Part shown: piece after piece, positions 35,101-42,969 of the stretch
How positions within the stretch are numbered: position 1 is the stretch's first letter
Layout: the number at the start of each line of letters is the position of its first letter
Source: SHZL01 sp963784425
Lineage (GTDB): Bacteria; Pseudomonadota; Gammaproteobacteria; Xanthomonadales; SZUA-36
Reading direction: 5' to 3'
Assembly: GCA_963784425.1 (NCBI GenBank)
Contig: CAWARM010000008.1
Location: 1-64,000, forward strand
Length of the DNA stretch: 64,000 nt
Notes under the pieces: model-generated
What the model was told of the DNA's origin: nothing
What the model saw: only the letters and a program-made list of their open reading frames with translations
The model's database searches: none
Translations under genes and position numbers: made by a program

Positions 35101-36363
35101 CTAAGCCTGGGACTCGCCCGGCTCATCACGGCGCCGCTGCAGGGTCAAACCATGGACTATCCCGGCGTCCCCATAGCGGCTATTGATCGTATCAACTACG
35201 GCGTCCAGTTTTTGATCTGAACGGCTGTCGGCCTGATTTCCCAGCTGATTTCCCTTCACGATACCCGCGGCTCCCCCCTCCCCCAGTCGATGCTCCAGTC
35301 CGCTTGCGCCGATACCCAGCAACCGCACCCGTGTGGTGCGGTTGCCAGACCACCACGATTCAAACAACGCGCGCGCCATGCGATACAGCGTCATGGTGCT
35401 GTTCGATCCTGCCCGCATGGTGCGACTGCGCGTAACCGTATTGAATGCGCCGTCGCGAATCTTCACGGTCACAGTCTGCGCAATCAACTGGCGCCGCCGC
35501 AGGCGGCTTGCCACAGCTTCCGCGAGTGCCTGCAGCTCTGCCAATAATTCCGTGTGATCGCACACGTCAGCATCAAACGTGATCTCGTGACTGATCGACT
35601 TGTCTGCCTGGTTGGCGATGACCTCCCGGGTGTCTTCCCCCGCCGCCAGTTGCCGGAAGTGTTCCGCACGATTGCCCAGAGCGGCGCTCAGGATAGTCGC
35701 ATCGGCCTGGCGCAACTGCCCAAAGGTCAATATGCCAAGGGCCTTGAGCCTGGGTGCAGTACGCGCTCCTATACCCCAGAGTTTGCGTATCGGCATGGGG
35801 TCAAGAAATTGCTGCACCCTGGTGACCGGAACGCACACCAGGCCATCCGGCTTTTGTAAATCCGATGCCAGCTTGGCAAGAAACTTGTTGTGTGCCACGC
35901 CAACCGAGGCGGTAAGGCCGGTGCCCTGCAAAATGGCGGCCTTGACCCGATGTGCAATCGCCTCCCGGTCGCCAAACAATCGCTGGCTGGCACTCACATC
36001 CAGGAAGGCTTCATCGAGCGACAGGCCCTCTACCAGGGGCGTGATGGACTGGAAGACATCGAAAACGGCGGCTGAAACCTCACGGTACCGCTTCAACCGG
36101 GGCTGCAGGAAGTGCGCCTGCGGACACAAGCGCCGCGCCTTGGCCATAGGCATGGCCGAGTGGACGCCGCTTACGCGTGCCAGGTAGTTGGCAGTAGCTA
36201 CGACACCGCGTGGTCCCAGTCCACCGACGACGACGGCCTGTCCTTGCAGCGACGGGTTGTCCAGCGTTTCAACTGAGGCATAGAACGCATCCATGTCCAC
36301 GTGCAAGATAATGCGCTGAGGTGGGCGCTGAGGTGGGCGCTGAGGTGGGTGAGTCTGGTCCAT
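35101..36363 (-). CDS. dinB: DNA polymerase IV (Y-family)
   Basis: 420 residues from ATG 36363. The catalytic core has ILHVDMDAFYASVE (metal-binding Asp), ATANYLARVSGVHSAMP, GLSLDEAFLDVSAS (catalytic DE) and GVAHNKFLAKLASDLQKP, then the thumb HhH and little-finger domains. It extends lesions and is often SOS-controlled; I see no LexA box. The N-terminus carries an extra PPQRPPQRPPQR made by a 12-bp tandem repeat x3 (36313-36348). The C-terminus is longer than usual by about 70 residues (LEHRLGEGGAAGIVKG..). The minus-strand frame is open upstream to 37176, but that part is antisense to the aminotransferase gene. Confidence 0.93.
   Translation of the reverse strand: MDQTHPPQRPPQRPPQRIILHVDMDAFYASVETLDNPSLQGQAVVVGGLGPRGVVATANYLARVSGVHSAMPMAKARRLCPQAHFLQPRLKRYREVSAAVFDVFQSITPLVEGLSLDEAFLDVSASQRLFGDREAIAHRVKAAILQGTGLTASVGVAHNKFLAKLASDLQKPDGLVCVPVTRVQQFLDPMPIRKLWGIGARTAPRLKALGILTFGQLRQADATILSAALGNRAEHFRQLAAGEDTREVIANQADKSISHEITFDADVCDHTELLAELQALAEAVASRLRRRQLIAQTVTVKIRDGAFNTVTRSRTMRAGSNSTMTLYRMARALFESWWSGNRTTRVRLLGIGASGLEHRLGEGGAAGIVKGNQLGNQADSRSDQKLDAVVDTINSRYGDAGIVHGLTLQRRRDEPGESQA
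36313..36348. repeat. 12-bp tandem repeat x3 inside the dinB N-terminus
   Basis: Unit GCGCTGAGGTGG, three identical copies. On the minus strand it encodes PPQR three times, just before the conserved HVDMDAFYASVE. Replication slippage here changes the N-terminal length of Pol IV in 4-residue steps without breaking the frame. Confidence 0.9.
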
Positions 36364-36462
36364 CCAATTGGTTTGCGATTGCCGGCAGGGCAGCCAGCGC
36401 TCATTATATCCCCTTCGCTCCAGTGTAAGCCGCCAAATGAAACCGTCACATGTCGCCGCCAT

Positions 36463-37617
36463 ATGAAGCCAGGTAAGCTGCAAACCCAGTTCCCCATCCT
36501 TGAACGGGGCGTGTATTGCAACCACGCCGCCATCGCACCCTGGCCCGCCTGCACTGCTGAGGCCGTGCAACGTTTCGCCGCCGAAAATGCCCGCCTTGGT
36601 CCGGTGCAATACACGCAGTGGATCAAGCGGGAAAACAAACTGCGTGAACAGCTTGCGCAACTTACAGGGGCCCCTTCGGCACAGGATATCGCGCTGCTTA
36701 AGAACACCACTGAGGGTATTTCGACCGTAGCCTGGGGGCTGGACTGGGCTCCCGGTGACAACGTGGTCTTGCCGGCGGATGAATTCTCCTCCAACCGCCT
36801 GCCCTGGCTGGCTCAGGCGCAACGTGGCGTGGAAATCCGGGAAGTGGATATCCGTTCCGCTGCGCATGCAGAAAGCTCCCTGCTTGAAGCAATCGATGAA
36901 CGCACGCAGGTGCTGGCGGTGAGCGCAGTGCAGTGGAGCGACGGCTTTCGCCTCGATCTGCAATCTTTGGGCACCGGGTGCAAAGCTCGCGGCGTGCTGT
37001 TTTTTGTGGATGCGATTCAGCAACTGGGGGCCTTGTGCATTGACGTCGATGCCTGCCACATCAGCTTTCTTGCTGCTGATGCGCATAAGTGGTTGCTCGG
37101 CCCGGAAGGCATGGCAGTTTTTTACAGTAGCAAGGATGCGCGGCCTCGGCTGCAACTGCGGCAACTTGGCTGGCACATGTTTGACCAGCCGTTCAGCTTT
37201 GGACGTACGGACTGGACACCGGCCGATTCAGCCCGGCGGTTTGAGGCAGGAAGCCCAAATACGCTGGGGCAGGTGGCGCTCCAGGCATCGGTGGAACTGT
37301 TGCTTGCAACTGGCATGGAGGAAGTTGAGCGCCGCATACTGGCCAATACCGCAGCGCTGATTGATGGCCTGGCGGGGATCCCGGGATTGAACGTGGTCAG
37401 TCGCAGCGAACTACCGCGTCGCTCAGGAATTGTGAGCTTCAGGTCCGAAAGCATTCCGGCCGCTGCCATGCACGCGGGCTTGTCCCGGGCAGGCATCATT
37501 TGCGTCGTGCGCGACCAGGCCGTTCGCCTGTCGCCCCACTTCTACCAGGGTGAGGAGGAGATCAGCAGGGTCCTTGCCGCAGTGCGGGTTGCCTTAGAGA
37601 CCTTGGGTGCTATTTAG
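36463..37617 (+). CDS. Class V aminotransferase (NifS/selenocysteine lyase-like fold)
   Basis: 384 residues. PLP enzyme of fold type I: N-terminal FPILERGVYCNHAAIAPWP (substrate-binding entry), LLKNTTEGISTVAWGLDW, EFSSNRLPW, an Asp in FFVDAIQQLG, and the PLP lysine in DAHKWLLGPEGMAVFYSS. The family includes cysteine desulfurases, kynureninases and isopenicillin-N epimerases; the NTTEG and GSPNTLG motifs fit the epimerase/desulfurase-like branch, and the exact substrate cannot be told. ATG 36463 is preceded by only weak SD sequence; the upstream open frame runs antisense to dinB. Divergent from dinB and convergent with pilZ. Confidence 0.85.
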   Translation: MKPGKLQTQFPILERGVYCNHAAIAPWPACTAEAVQRFAAENARLGPVQYTQWIKRENKLREQLAQLTGAPSAQDIALLKNTTEGISTVAWGLDWAPGDNVVLPADEFSSNRLPWLAQAQRGVEIREVDIRSAAHAESSLLEAIDERTQVLAVSAVQWSDGFRLDLQSLGTGCKARGVLFFVDAIQQLGALCIDVDACHISFLAADAHKWLLGPEGMAVFYSSKDARPRLQLRQLGWHMFDQPFSFGRTDWTPADSARRFEAGSPNTLGQVALQASVELLLATGMEEVERRILANTAALIDGLAGIPGLNVVSRSELPRRSGIVSFRSESIPAAAMHAGLSRAGIICVVRDQAVRLSPHFYQGEEEISRVLAAVRVALETLGAI

Positions 37618-37635
37618 ACGGGCTGCTGCGAAAAC

Positions 37636-37977
37636 CTACATTGTGTAGGTATTGAGATTACTTTTAATCATTGCCGCAAGGTGCGATTCGATGACCGTGC
37701 GTGCATGGGCGCCATCCGGCGTTTCGGCAAACTGCACACCGATGCCTGCCTTGCGGTTACCGGCAGCCCCTTGCGGTGTAATCCACACCACTTTACCGGG
37801 TATGGGTAGCCGTTCCTCGAATTCCATGACAGTGAGCAAGAGAAAGACCTCATCGCCGAGCTGGAAATTCTTGGTGCTCGGGACAAACAGCCCTCCGCCC
37901 TGAACGAACGGCATGTACGAGCGGTACAAAGCTTGTTTGTCCTTAATGGCTAACGACAGGATTCCTTGCTGGGCCAT
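37636..37977 (-). CDS. PilZ-domain protein
   Basis: 113 residues spanning a single PilZ domain: a short N-terminal strand, MPFVQGGGLFVPSTKNFQLGDEVFLLL, then VVWITPQGAAGNRKAGIGVQF. It lacks the RxxxR and D/NxSxxG c-di-GMP-binding residues in the usual form (QGGGLF stands there), as in the type IV pilus PilZ of Pseudomonas and Xanthomonas, which also sits next to holB. It is likely required for pilus biogenesis. It follows holB by four bases in the tmk-holB-pilZ operon. Confidence 0.92.
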   Translation of the reverse strand: MAQQGILSLAIKDKQALYRSYMPFVQGGGLFVPSTKNFQLGDEVFLLLTVMEFEERLPIPGKVVWITPQGAAGNRKAGIGVQFAETPDGAHARTVIESHLAAMIKSNLNTYTM

Positions 37978-37981
37978 AACG

Positions 37982-38971
37982 CTATCTGTCCTTGACGAGG
38001 CGGCACCATTGTATCAGCCAATCACGCAGAAGTAAGTCTTTGTGCAGCGAAGTGGACAGCGAGTACCGGTTGCGGTCAGCGAGGTTTTGCAGCGCAGCTA
38101 CTCGTGCAGGACTGCTGGCTCCGGGCCCGGTGTGGGCTTGGGGTTTTTTGCCCGCTGCATGCTCGCCACTCAGCTCGAAACAGCCGCGCAGTTTTGCTGC
38201 TGCCGCCAGAGAAAGCCACTTCCACGTGTCGTGCGGATCGAGGTTCGCGAGATCGGCAAGCGCTTCGCCGACATAGCTTTCGCTCATTGCAAGGCGGGCC
38301 AGCGATAGCGCAACAATCCGGTACTGATCCACCTGGCCCGTTGCCAGCATTTGCCGTGCTTGCAACGGGCTCCCCGCAGTTGCCTGCAAAGCCAGTGCAA
38401 TACTTTCAGCTTCATAGCCATGCCCGGCGGCAATCCACTCACGCGCGGTTTGCTCATCAGGCAAGCGCAGCTGAACTGCCTGGCAACGGCTGCGTATGGT
38501 GGCAGGAAGCCTGGCTGGATCATGCGAGACCAGCAGCAAGAAAGTGTCAGCCGGGGGCTCCTCCAGCATTTTCAACAGCGCATTGCTGGCACTGGGATTC
38601 ATCGCTTCGGCCGGATGTATCAGTGCCACTTTTCGGGGGCTTAGCGCGCGGGTCAATTGCAAGCCGGCAATGAGCTCGCGGATTTGATCGACTACCAGCA
38701 CGGTTCGCAACTTGTCGGTCTTGGCATTGATTTCAAACGTTATCAGCTTAAAGTCAGGGTGCGCTCCGCTAACCAGCAGTCTGCAGGAACGGCAGGCACC
38801 ACAAGCGACCGGCGCTTGCTGCAAGCACAGCAGGTCTGCCGCCAATTGCAGTGCAAACTCGACTTTTCCCAAGCCCCTGGGGCCAGCGATCAAACAGGCG
38901 TGGGCCAGCCGTCCATTAGCCCGGCGATCCGCGAACTGCCGCTGAGCTTCCTCTAACCAGGGATAATTCAC
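37982..38971 (-). CDS. holB: DNA polymerase III subunit delta'
   Basis: 329 residues. The clamp-loader delta' subunit has an AAA+ domain with a degenerate P-loop GPRGLGKVEFA, a zinc knuckle CGACRSCRLL preceded by a further Cys, the HPDF motif, ALLKMLEEPP and the SRC sensor (TIRSRCQAV). Loads the sliding clamp together with the gamma/tau and delta subunits. It sits in the tmk-holB-pilZ arrangement normal for gammaproteobacteria, 22 bases after tmk. Confidence 0.95.
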   Translation of the reverse strand: MNYPWLEEAQRQFADRRANGRLAHACLIAGPRGLGKVEFALQLAADLLCLQQAPVACGACRSCRLLVSGAHPDFKLITFEINAKTDKLRTVLVVDQIRELIAGLQLTRALSPRKVALIHPAEAMNPSASNALLKMLEEPPADTFLLLVSHDPARLPATIRSRCQAVQLRLPDEQTAREWIAAGHGYEAESIALALQATAGSPLQARQMLATGQVDQYRIVALSLARLAMSESYVGEALADLANLDPHDTWKWLSLAAAAKLRGCFELSGEHAAGKKPQAHTGPGASSPARVAALQNLADRNRYSLSTSLHKDLLLRDWLIQWCRLVKDR

Positions 38972-38993
38972 AAACTAGGGCCTCCGCATAGCT

Positions 38994-39620
38994 TTAACCG
39001 GCCCTAAACCGCTGTTCCAGTACCCGCTCAATGTGCCGCCAGACAGATTCCGCATCTACGGTTGCGTCAATGACCACAAACCGCTGCGGCTCAGCGGCCG
39101 CCCTTTGCAGGTAGTTCTGCCGGACCCGGGAAAAAAATTCCATTGATTCCTGCTCGATACGATCTGCCGTGCCGCGACCGGATATCCGCTCCCTGCCAAG
39201 CTGCGCCGGCAGATCCAGCAGCAAGGTCAGGTGCGGTTGCAGATCTCCATGCACCAACTGCTGCAGATTGGTGATGACTTCGGCAGACATGCCCCGTCCG
39301 GCGCCCTGGTAGGCGAAGGTTGCATCGGTAAAACGATCACACACTACAGTTTCGCCACGTGCCAAAGCAGGCCGGATCAATTCATCGAGATGCTGTGCCC
39401 TGGACGCAAATAGCAGCAAGAGTTCTGCGGTGGCGCACAGGGTGCCGTTTTGCTGATCGAGCACAATGGAGCGGATTTTTTCCGCCAGCGCGGTTCCGCC
39501 GGGTTCTCGCGTCTGCACTACTTCGTGCCCGCGTGTGCGGAACCATTCGGTGGCGCGCCTGACCATGGTGCTCTTGCCCGCACCCTCCCCGCCTTCAAAA
39601 GTTATGAAATGGCCACGCAT
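38994..39620 (-). CDS. tmk: Thymidylate kinase
   Basis: 208 residues. It phosphorylates dTMP to dTDP with ATP. Markers are the P-loop FEGGEGAGKSTMV, TREPGGT, the DR(F/Y) motif CDRFTDATFAYQGAGRGM and a Lid region with Arg (ERISGRGTADR), as in E. coli-type (type II) kinases. The stop codon of mltG and the start of tmk share one base (TGATG), so the two are coupled. Confidence 0.97.
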   Translation of the reverse strand: MRGHFITFEGGEGAGKSTMVRRATEWFRTRGHEVVQTREPGGTALAEKIRSIVLDQQNGTLCATAELLLLFASRAQHLDELIRPALARGETVVCDRFTDATFAYQGAGRGMSAEVITNLQQLVHGDLQPHLTLLLDLPAQLGRERISGRGTADRIEQESMEFFSRVRQNYLQRAAAEPQRFVVIDATVDAESVWRHIERVLEQRFRAG

Positions 39621-40627
39621 CAGTTTTTCCCTGTCAGGCGATCGACACCACGCTGGTGTTCATCCAGCGTTGCCGAGAACACGTGCCCGCCTTTGCCATC
39701 CGCCACGAAATATATCGCCTCGCCATCGGCTGGTTGCGCCGCCGCCAGAAGGGAGGCACGCCCCGGCATGGAGATTGGTGTTGGCGGCAGTCCCGAGCGG
39801 GTGTAGGTATTGTACGGGGTATCCATTTCCAGATCACGGCGACGAATGTTGCCGTCATACGCATCACCGAGGCCATAAATGACGGTCGGGTCAGTTTGCA
39901 ACTTCATACCCCGCTGCAAGCGTCGCACAAACACGCCGCTGACCTGGGCTCGCTCGTTGTCCAGGGCAGTTTCCTTTTCAATAATCGAGGCCAGGATCAA
40001 CAGTTCGTAGGGTGACCTGGCTGGGTGGTCCAGGGTACGCATTTCCCAGGCTTCGGCCAGGGCATGATTCATGGCATCCGCCGCCCGGTCCAGCACTTGC
40101 AGTGCATTCTCGTCACGCGTGAACACATAGGTTTCAGGCAGCAGGGTCCCTTCCGCCGGACCCAGCAGCGAATGAGCCGATCTCAGGGATGATTCGCTGA
40201 CATTGGCCCGCAACCATGCTCCCAGCACCGGGTTTGCGTATAGCGCATCAACTACTTGCCGGTATGTCCAGCCTTCTACCAGGGTGAAGCGGTACCGTAT
40301 CACCTCGCCTTTTTCCAGCAGGCGCAGAAATTCCGTGGGCGTGACGCCCGGGACCAGTTGGTACTCGCCCGCTTTCAGCACTGCGGGATGCAACCTGAAC
40401 AAGACTCGCCACGGCCAGGTATCCTGGCTCAGGCCCTGCGCGGCAAGGCTTGCAATTACTGCCTTGCCGGTCATTCCAGGCTCGACAACAAATACCCTTC
40501 CTGCCGCATCAATGCCCAGGGGGGCGACAAGGAACTGCTGGTACTGTTTCCACAGGTACGAGCCCCACGCCCCCGCGACGATCAACACCAGCGCAAGGGT
40601 AATTACCGTTTTTTTAAACGGGACCAC
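39620..40627 (-). CDS. mltG: Endolytic murein transglycosylase MltG
   Basis: 335 residues. A single N-terminal membrane helix (VITLALVLIVAGAWGSYLW) anchors the protein in the inner membrane with the catalytic domain in the periplasm. The YceG domain has LILASIIEKETALDNE (catalytic Glu), VFVRRLQRGMKLQTDPTVIYG and YNTYTRSGLPPTPIS. It cuts nascent glycan strands and sets their length. It follows pabC, the classical pabC-mltG-tmk-holB order. Confidence 0.96.
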   Translation of the reverse strand: MVPFKKTVITLALVLIVAGAWGSYLWKQYQQFLVAPLGIDAAGRVFVVEPGMTGKAVIASLAAQGLSQDTWPWRVLFRLHPAVLKAGEYQLVPGVTPTEFLRLLEKGEVIRYRFTLVEGWTYRQVVDALYANPVLGAWLRANVSESSLRSAHSLLGPAEGTLLPETYVFTRDENALQVLDRAADAMNHALAEAWEMRTLDHPARSPYELLILASIIEKETALDNERAQVSGVFVRRLQRGMKLQTDPTVIYGLGDAYDGNIRRRDLEMDTPYNTYTRSGLPPTPISMPGRASLLAAAQPADGEAIYFVADGKGGHVFSATLDEHQRGVDRLTGKN

Positions 40628-40675
40628 GGCCGGAAAATTTGCTGCGGTGCAAGGCAGAGTGGATGTAAGGAGTTG

Positions 40676-41479
40676 TCACTGCTCGCCCAACCATGCCTGG
40701 ATCTCGCGGGTTTTTGCCCCGATGCCATATTCCCAGGGGCCGATGCTTTTTACCGGGACAATGCCGCGAACGGCATTGCACACAAAAACTTCATCGGCTT
40801 CCGGCAGCATGTCGAGGCTGATCCTGCGTTGTTCGCAGCGCGGTTTGAAAGCCTGCAGTACTGCCGCCCGCATCACTCCGCGCACCCCGCACCGGTCCAT
40901 TCGTGGAGTGAGCATGCGCTCTCCGCTGATGAGAAAAATATTGCCTGAAATACCACTGATCACGTGGTCTTCAGGGTCAAGCAGGATGGCCTCCTGAACC
41001 GCTGGGTCAGTCCATTCAGAGCGGGCAATCACCTGCTCCAGGCGGTTGAGATGCTTGATGCCGCCCAGCGCCGGCTGCAGCGCGAGGCGCAGGCTGGCGA
41101 TACGCGCATTGATGCCATGCAGGGCCTGGTGCTCAATGTCTTCCGGCATGGAATACGCACTGACGACCCGGCAGGAACCGCTGGCGTTGGCCGGGTCATA
41201 TCCCCGCCCGCCGGTTCCGCGGGTTACGATGATTTTTACGACACATGCCTTGCGACCCGCGCTGACCGTCTGAACTTCGCGCAGCAAAACATTCTGTGGA
41301 GTCAGTTCAAGACCAAGTTTTTCACATCCTATGGCCAGGCGGTCCATGTGAAACTGCCAGAAGCGGGGCACTCCCTTGAACACGGCAAGTGTTTCGAAAA
41401 TACCATCGCCATAATGAAGGCCGCGATCCGCACATGAAATGTGGCTTGAAAGTTCGCCATTGACCAGACAATCAAACAC
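40676..41479 (-). CDS. pabC: Aminodeoxychorismate lyase
   Basis: 267 residues, PLP enzyme of fold type IV. It cleaves 4-amino-4-deoxychorismate to p-aminobenzoate and pyruvate in folate synthesis. The N-terminal RGLHYGDGIFETLAV, the Schiff-base Lys in GIKHLNRLEQVIAR, and the phosphate-binding GISGNIFLI are visible. It overlaps pabB by eight bases, so the two enzymes of the pathway are made together. pabA (the glutaminase subunit) is not in the window and may be shared with trpG. Confidence 0.94.
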   Translation of the reverse strand: MFDCLVNGELSSHISCADRGLHYGDGIFETLAVFKGVPRFWQFHMDRLAIGCEKLGLELTPQNVLLREVQTVSAGRKACVVKIIVTRGTGGRGYDPANASGSCRVVSAYSMPEDIEHQALHGINARIASLRLALQPALGGIKHLNRLEQVIARSEWTDPAVQEAILLDPEDHVISGISGNIFLISGERMLTPRMDRCGVRGVMRAAVLQAFKPRCEQRRISLDMLPEADEVFVCNAVRGIVPVKSIGPWEYGIGAKTREIQAWLGEQ

Positions 41480-42914
41480 GCCCTACCTCCGCAATGTCCT
41501 CCGCAACGTCCTGCGACAATGCCAGCAGCATGCCGCGGGCCTTGTCGAGAGTTTCCTGCAATTCGTGCCCGGGCTTCGAATCCGCCACGATGCCAGCCCC
41601 GGTTCGAAAAGTGACCTTGCAGTCCTCCAGCAGCATGCTTCGAATCAGGATATTGAAGTCCATGTTCCCGTCCAGGCCGAGATAACCCATTGACCCGGTG
41701 TAAAACCCGCGGCCAACCTGTTCAAGCTCGGCAATAATTTCCATGCACCGCACCTTCGGGCACCCGGTTATGGTGCCACCCGGAAATACGGCCTTGATGG
41801 TATCGACAGGAGTCGCGCCTGGCTGCAAGTCGCCACACACATTGGAGACAATGTGATGCACGTGTGCATAACTTTCTATCACCATTAATTCATTAACTTC
41901 TATGGTTCCCGGAACGCATACGCGGCCCAGGTCATTGCGTTCGAGGTCAATCAGCATGATGTGTTCCGCACGCTCCTTCACATTGTCAATCAACTCCTGC
42001 GACAAAGCCAAGTCCTGGTCTGCGGTCTTGCCGCGAGGCCGGGTGCCGGCAATCGGCCTGGTTTCCACGCGTCGTCCGCGGATTTGCACCAGGCGTTCCG
42101 GGGAAGAACTTAGCAGGGTTGCAGCGCGCCATCGCATCATCCCCGCAAACGGCGCAGGGTTTTGCTGGCACAACTGACGGTAGACCGCCACGGGGTCCGG
42201 CGCCTGTGTAAACCTGCCGGTCCAAAAGCGGGAAAGATTGACCTGGAATACATCGCCGTCCCGCAGGTAGCGCAGGATCTTCTTCACACCGGATATGAAC
42301 TTTCCCGGTTGGTCTGCCTCAAGTCGCTCCAGCCTGGGAAGGGAAGAAAACTGAGGTTCTCCTGATTGATCCAGCAACAGCAGCATCTTCGCCAGAAGGT
42401 CGGCAGACTCTGCCACGACCAGAGCCCGTGGTTCAGCGTATTGCTCTTTCGGGTCCGGGTGAAAAACAATAATCGCTCCCGGGCATCTGCGCGCGAAGGC
42501 ATCTGGCAGACTGGTAACTTGTGCAGGCAGATGGAGGCTGGCTTCAATCTCAGCAGCCATTTCATAGCCCAGGTAGACAAACCATCCCCCCAAAAAGGGC
42601 ACTTCACACCCGTTTTCAATTACGCCACGGGCTTCGCCCGATTTTTCCGACCGGTACCAGCTATCCAGGCGGTCAAAAAACGATTTCCCCTCGCCGGGTC
42701 CGGTCACAAGCCCGGTTGAGTGGCGAACGAGGATGTCCGCGGAGGCATAAAGCAACAGGCTGCGCCTTCCTGGCTGACCGCTGGCAACACTATCGAGCAG
42801 AAAGGGAAATGCTGCAGGAAACTGATGCGCAAGTTCCGCGAGGTCCGGCACATCCTTCAGCCAATGAGTGTGCTTGCCACTCATTTCCCGGGCATGCATT
42901 TCTGCACGTGACAT
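41472..42914 (-). CDS. pabB: Aminodeoxychorismate synthase component I (PabB)
   Basis: 480 residues as the longest frame. The chorismate-binding domain has DGDVFQVNLSR, LIDLERNDLGRV, AVFPGGTITGCPKV and GSMGYLGLDGNMDFNI. It makes ADC from chorismate with PabA-derived ammonia. The loop that is PIKGT in E. coli PabB reads PIAGTRPRG here. The start is ambiguous: three in-frame ATGs (42914, 42899, 42884) lie 15 bases apart in a tandem repeat (42882-42956), and the last gives MSGKHTHW. Coupling to pabC and the separate trpE-like size favour PabB over anthranilate synthase. Confidence 0.9.
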   Translation of the reverse strand: MSRAEMHAREMSGKHTHWLKDVPDLAELAHQFPAAFPFLLDSVASGQPGRRSLLLYASADILVRHSTGLVTGPGEGKSFFDRLDSWYRSEKSGEARGVIENGCEVPFLGGWFVYLGYEMAAEIEASLHLPAQVTSLPDAFARRCPGAIIVFHPDPKEQYAEPRALVVAESADLLAKMLLLLDQSGEPQFSSLPRLERLEADQPGKFISGVKKILRYLRDGDVFQVNLSRFWTGRFTQAPDPVAVYRQLCQQNPAPFAGMMRWRAATLLSSSPERLVQIRGRRVETRPIAGTRPRGKTADQDLALSQELIDNVKERAEHIMLIDLERNDLGRVCVPGTIEVNELMVIESYAHVHHIVSNVCGDLQPGATPVDTIKAVFPGGTITGCPKVRCMEIIAELEQVGRGFYTGSMGYLGLDGNMDFNILIRSMLLEDCKVTFRTGAGIVADSKPGHELQETLDKARGMLLALSQDVAEDIAEVGRV

Positions 42915-42956
42915 TTCTCAGGCAGACATTTCTTAGGCGGGCATTTCCCGGGCACG
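42882..42956. repeat. Degenerate 15-bp tandem repeat x5 over the pabB start
   Basis: Five units of exactly 15 bases (42882, 42897, 42912, 42927, 42942), each beginning CATTTC on the plus strand. Read on the coding strand each ends GAAATG, so the pabB start codon is repeated five times in the same frame. The two outer copies are cut off by in-frame TGA and TAA; the three inner ones are open. Units 1 and 5 differ at only one of 15 bases. Confidence 0.85.
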
Positions 42957-42969
42957 CAGTAGTGGGTCT

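Noticed and set aside
36364..37176. N-terminal extension of DNA polymerase IV
   Set aside because: The open frame is antisense to the aminotransferase gene and has no Pol IV features; the conserved core begins after ATG 36363.
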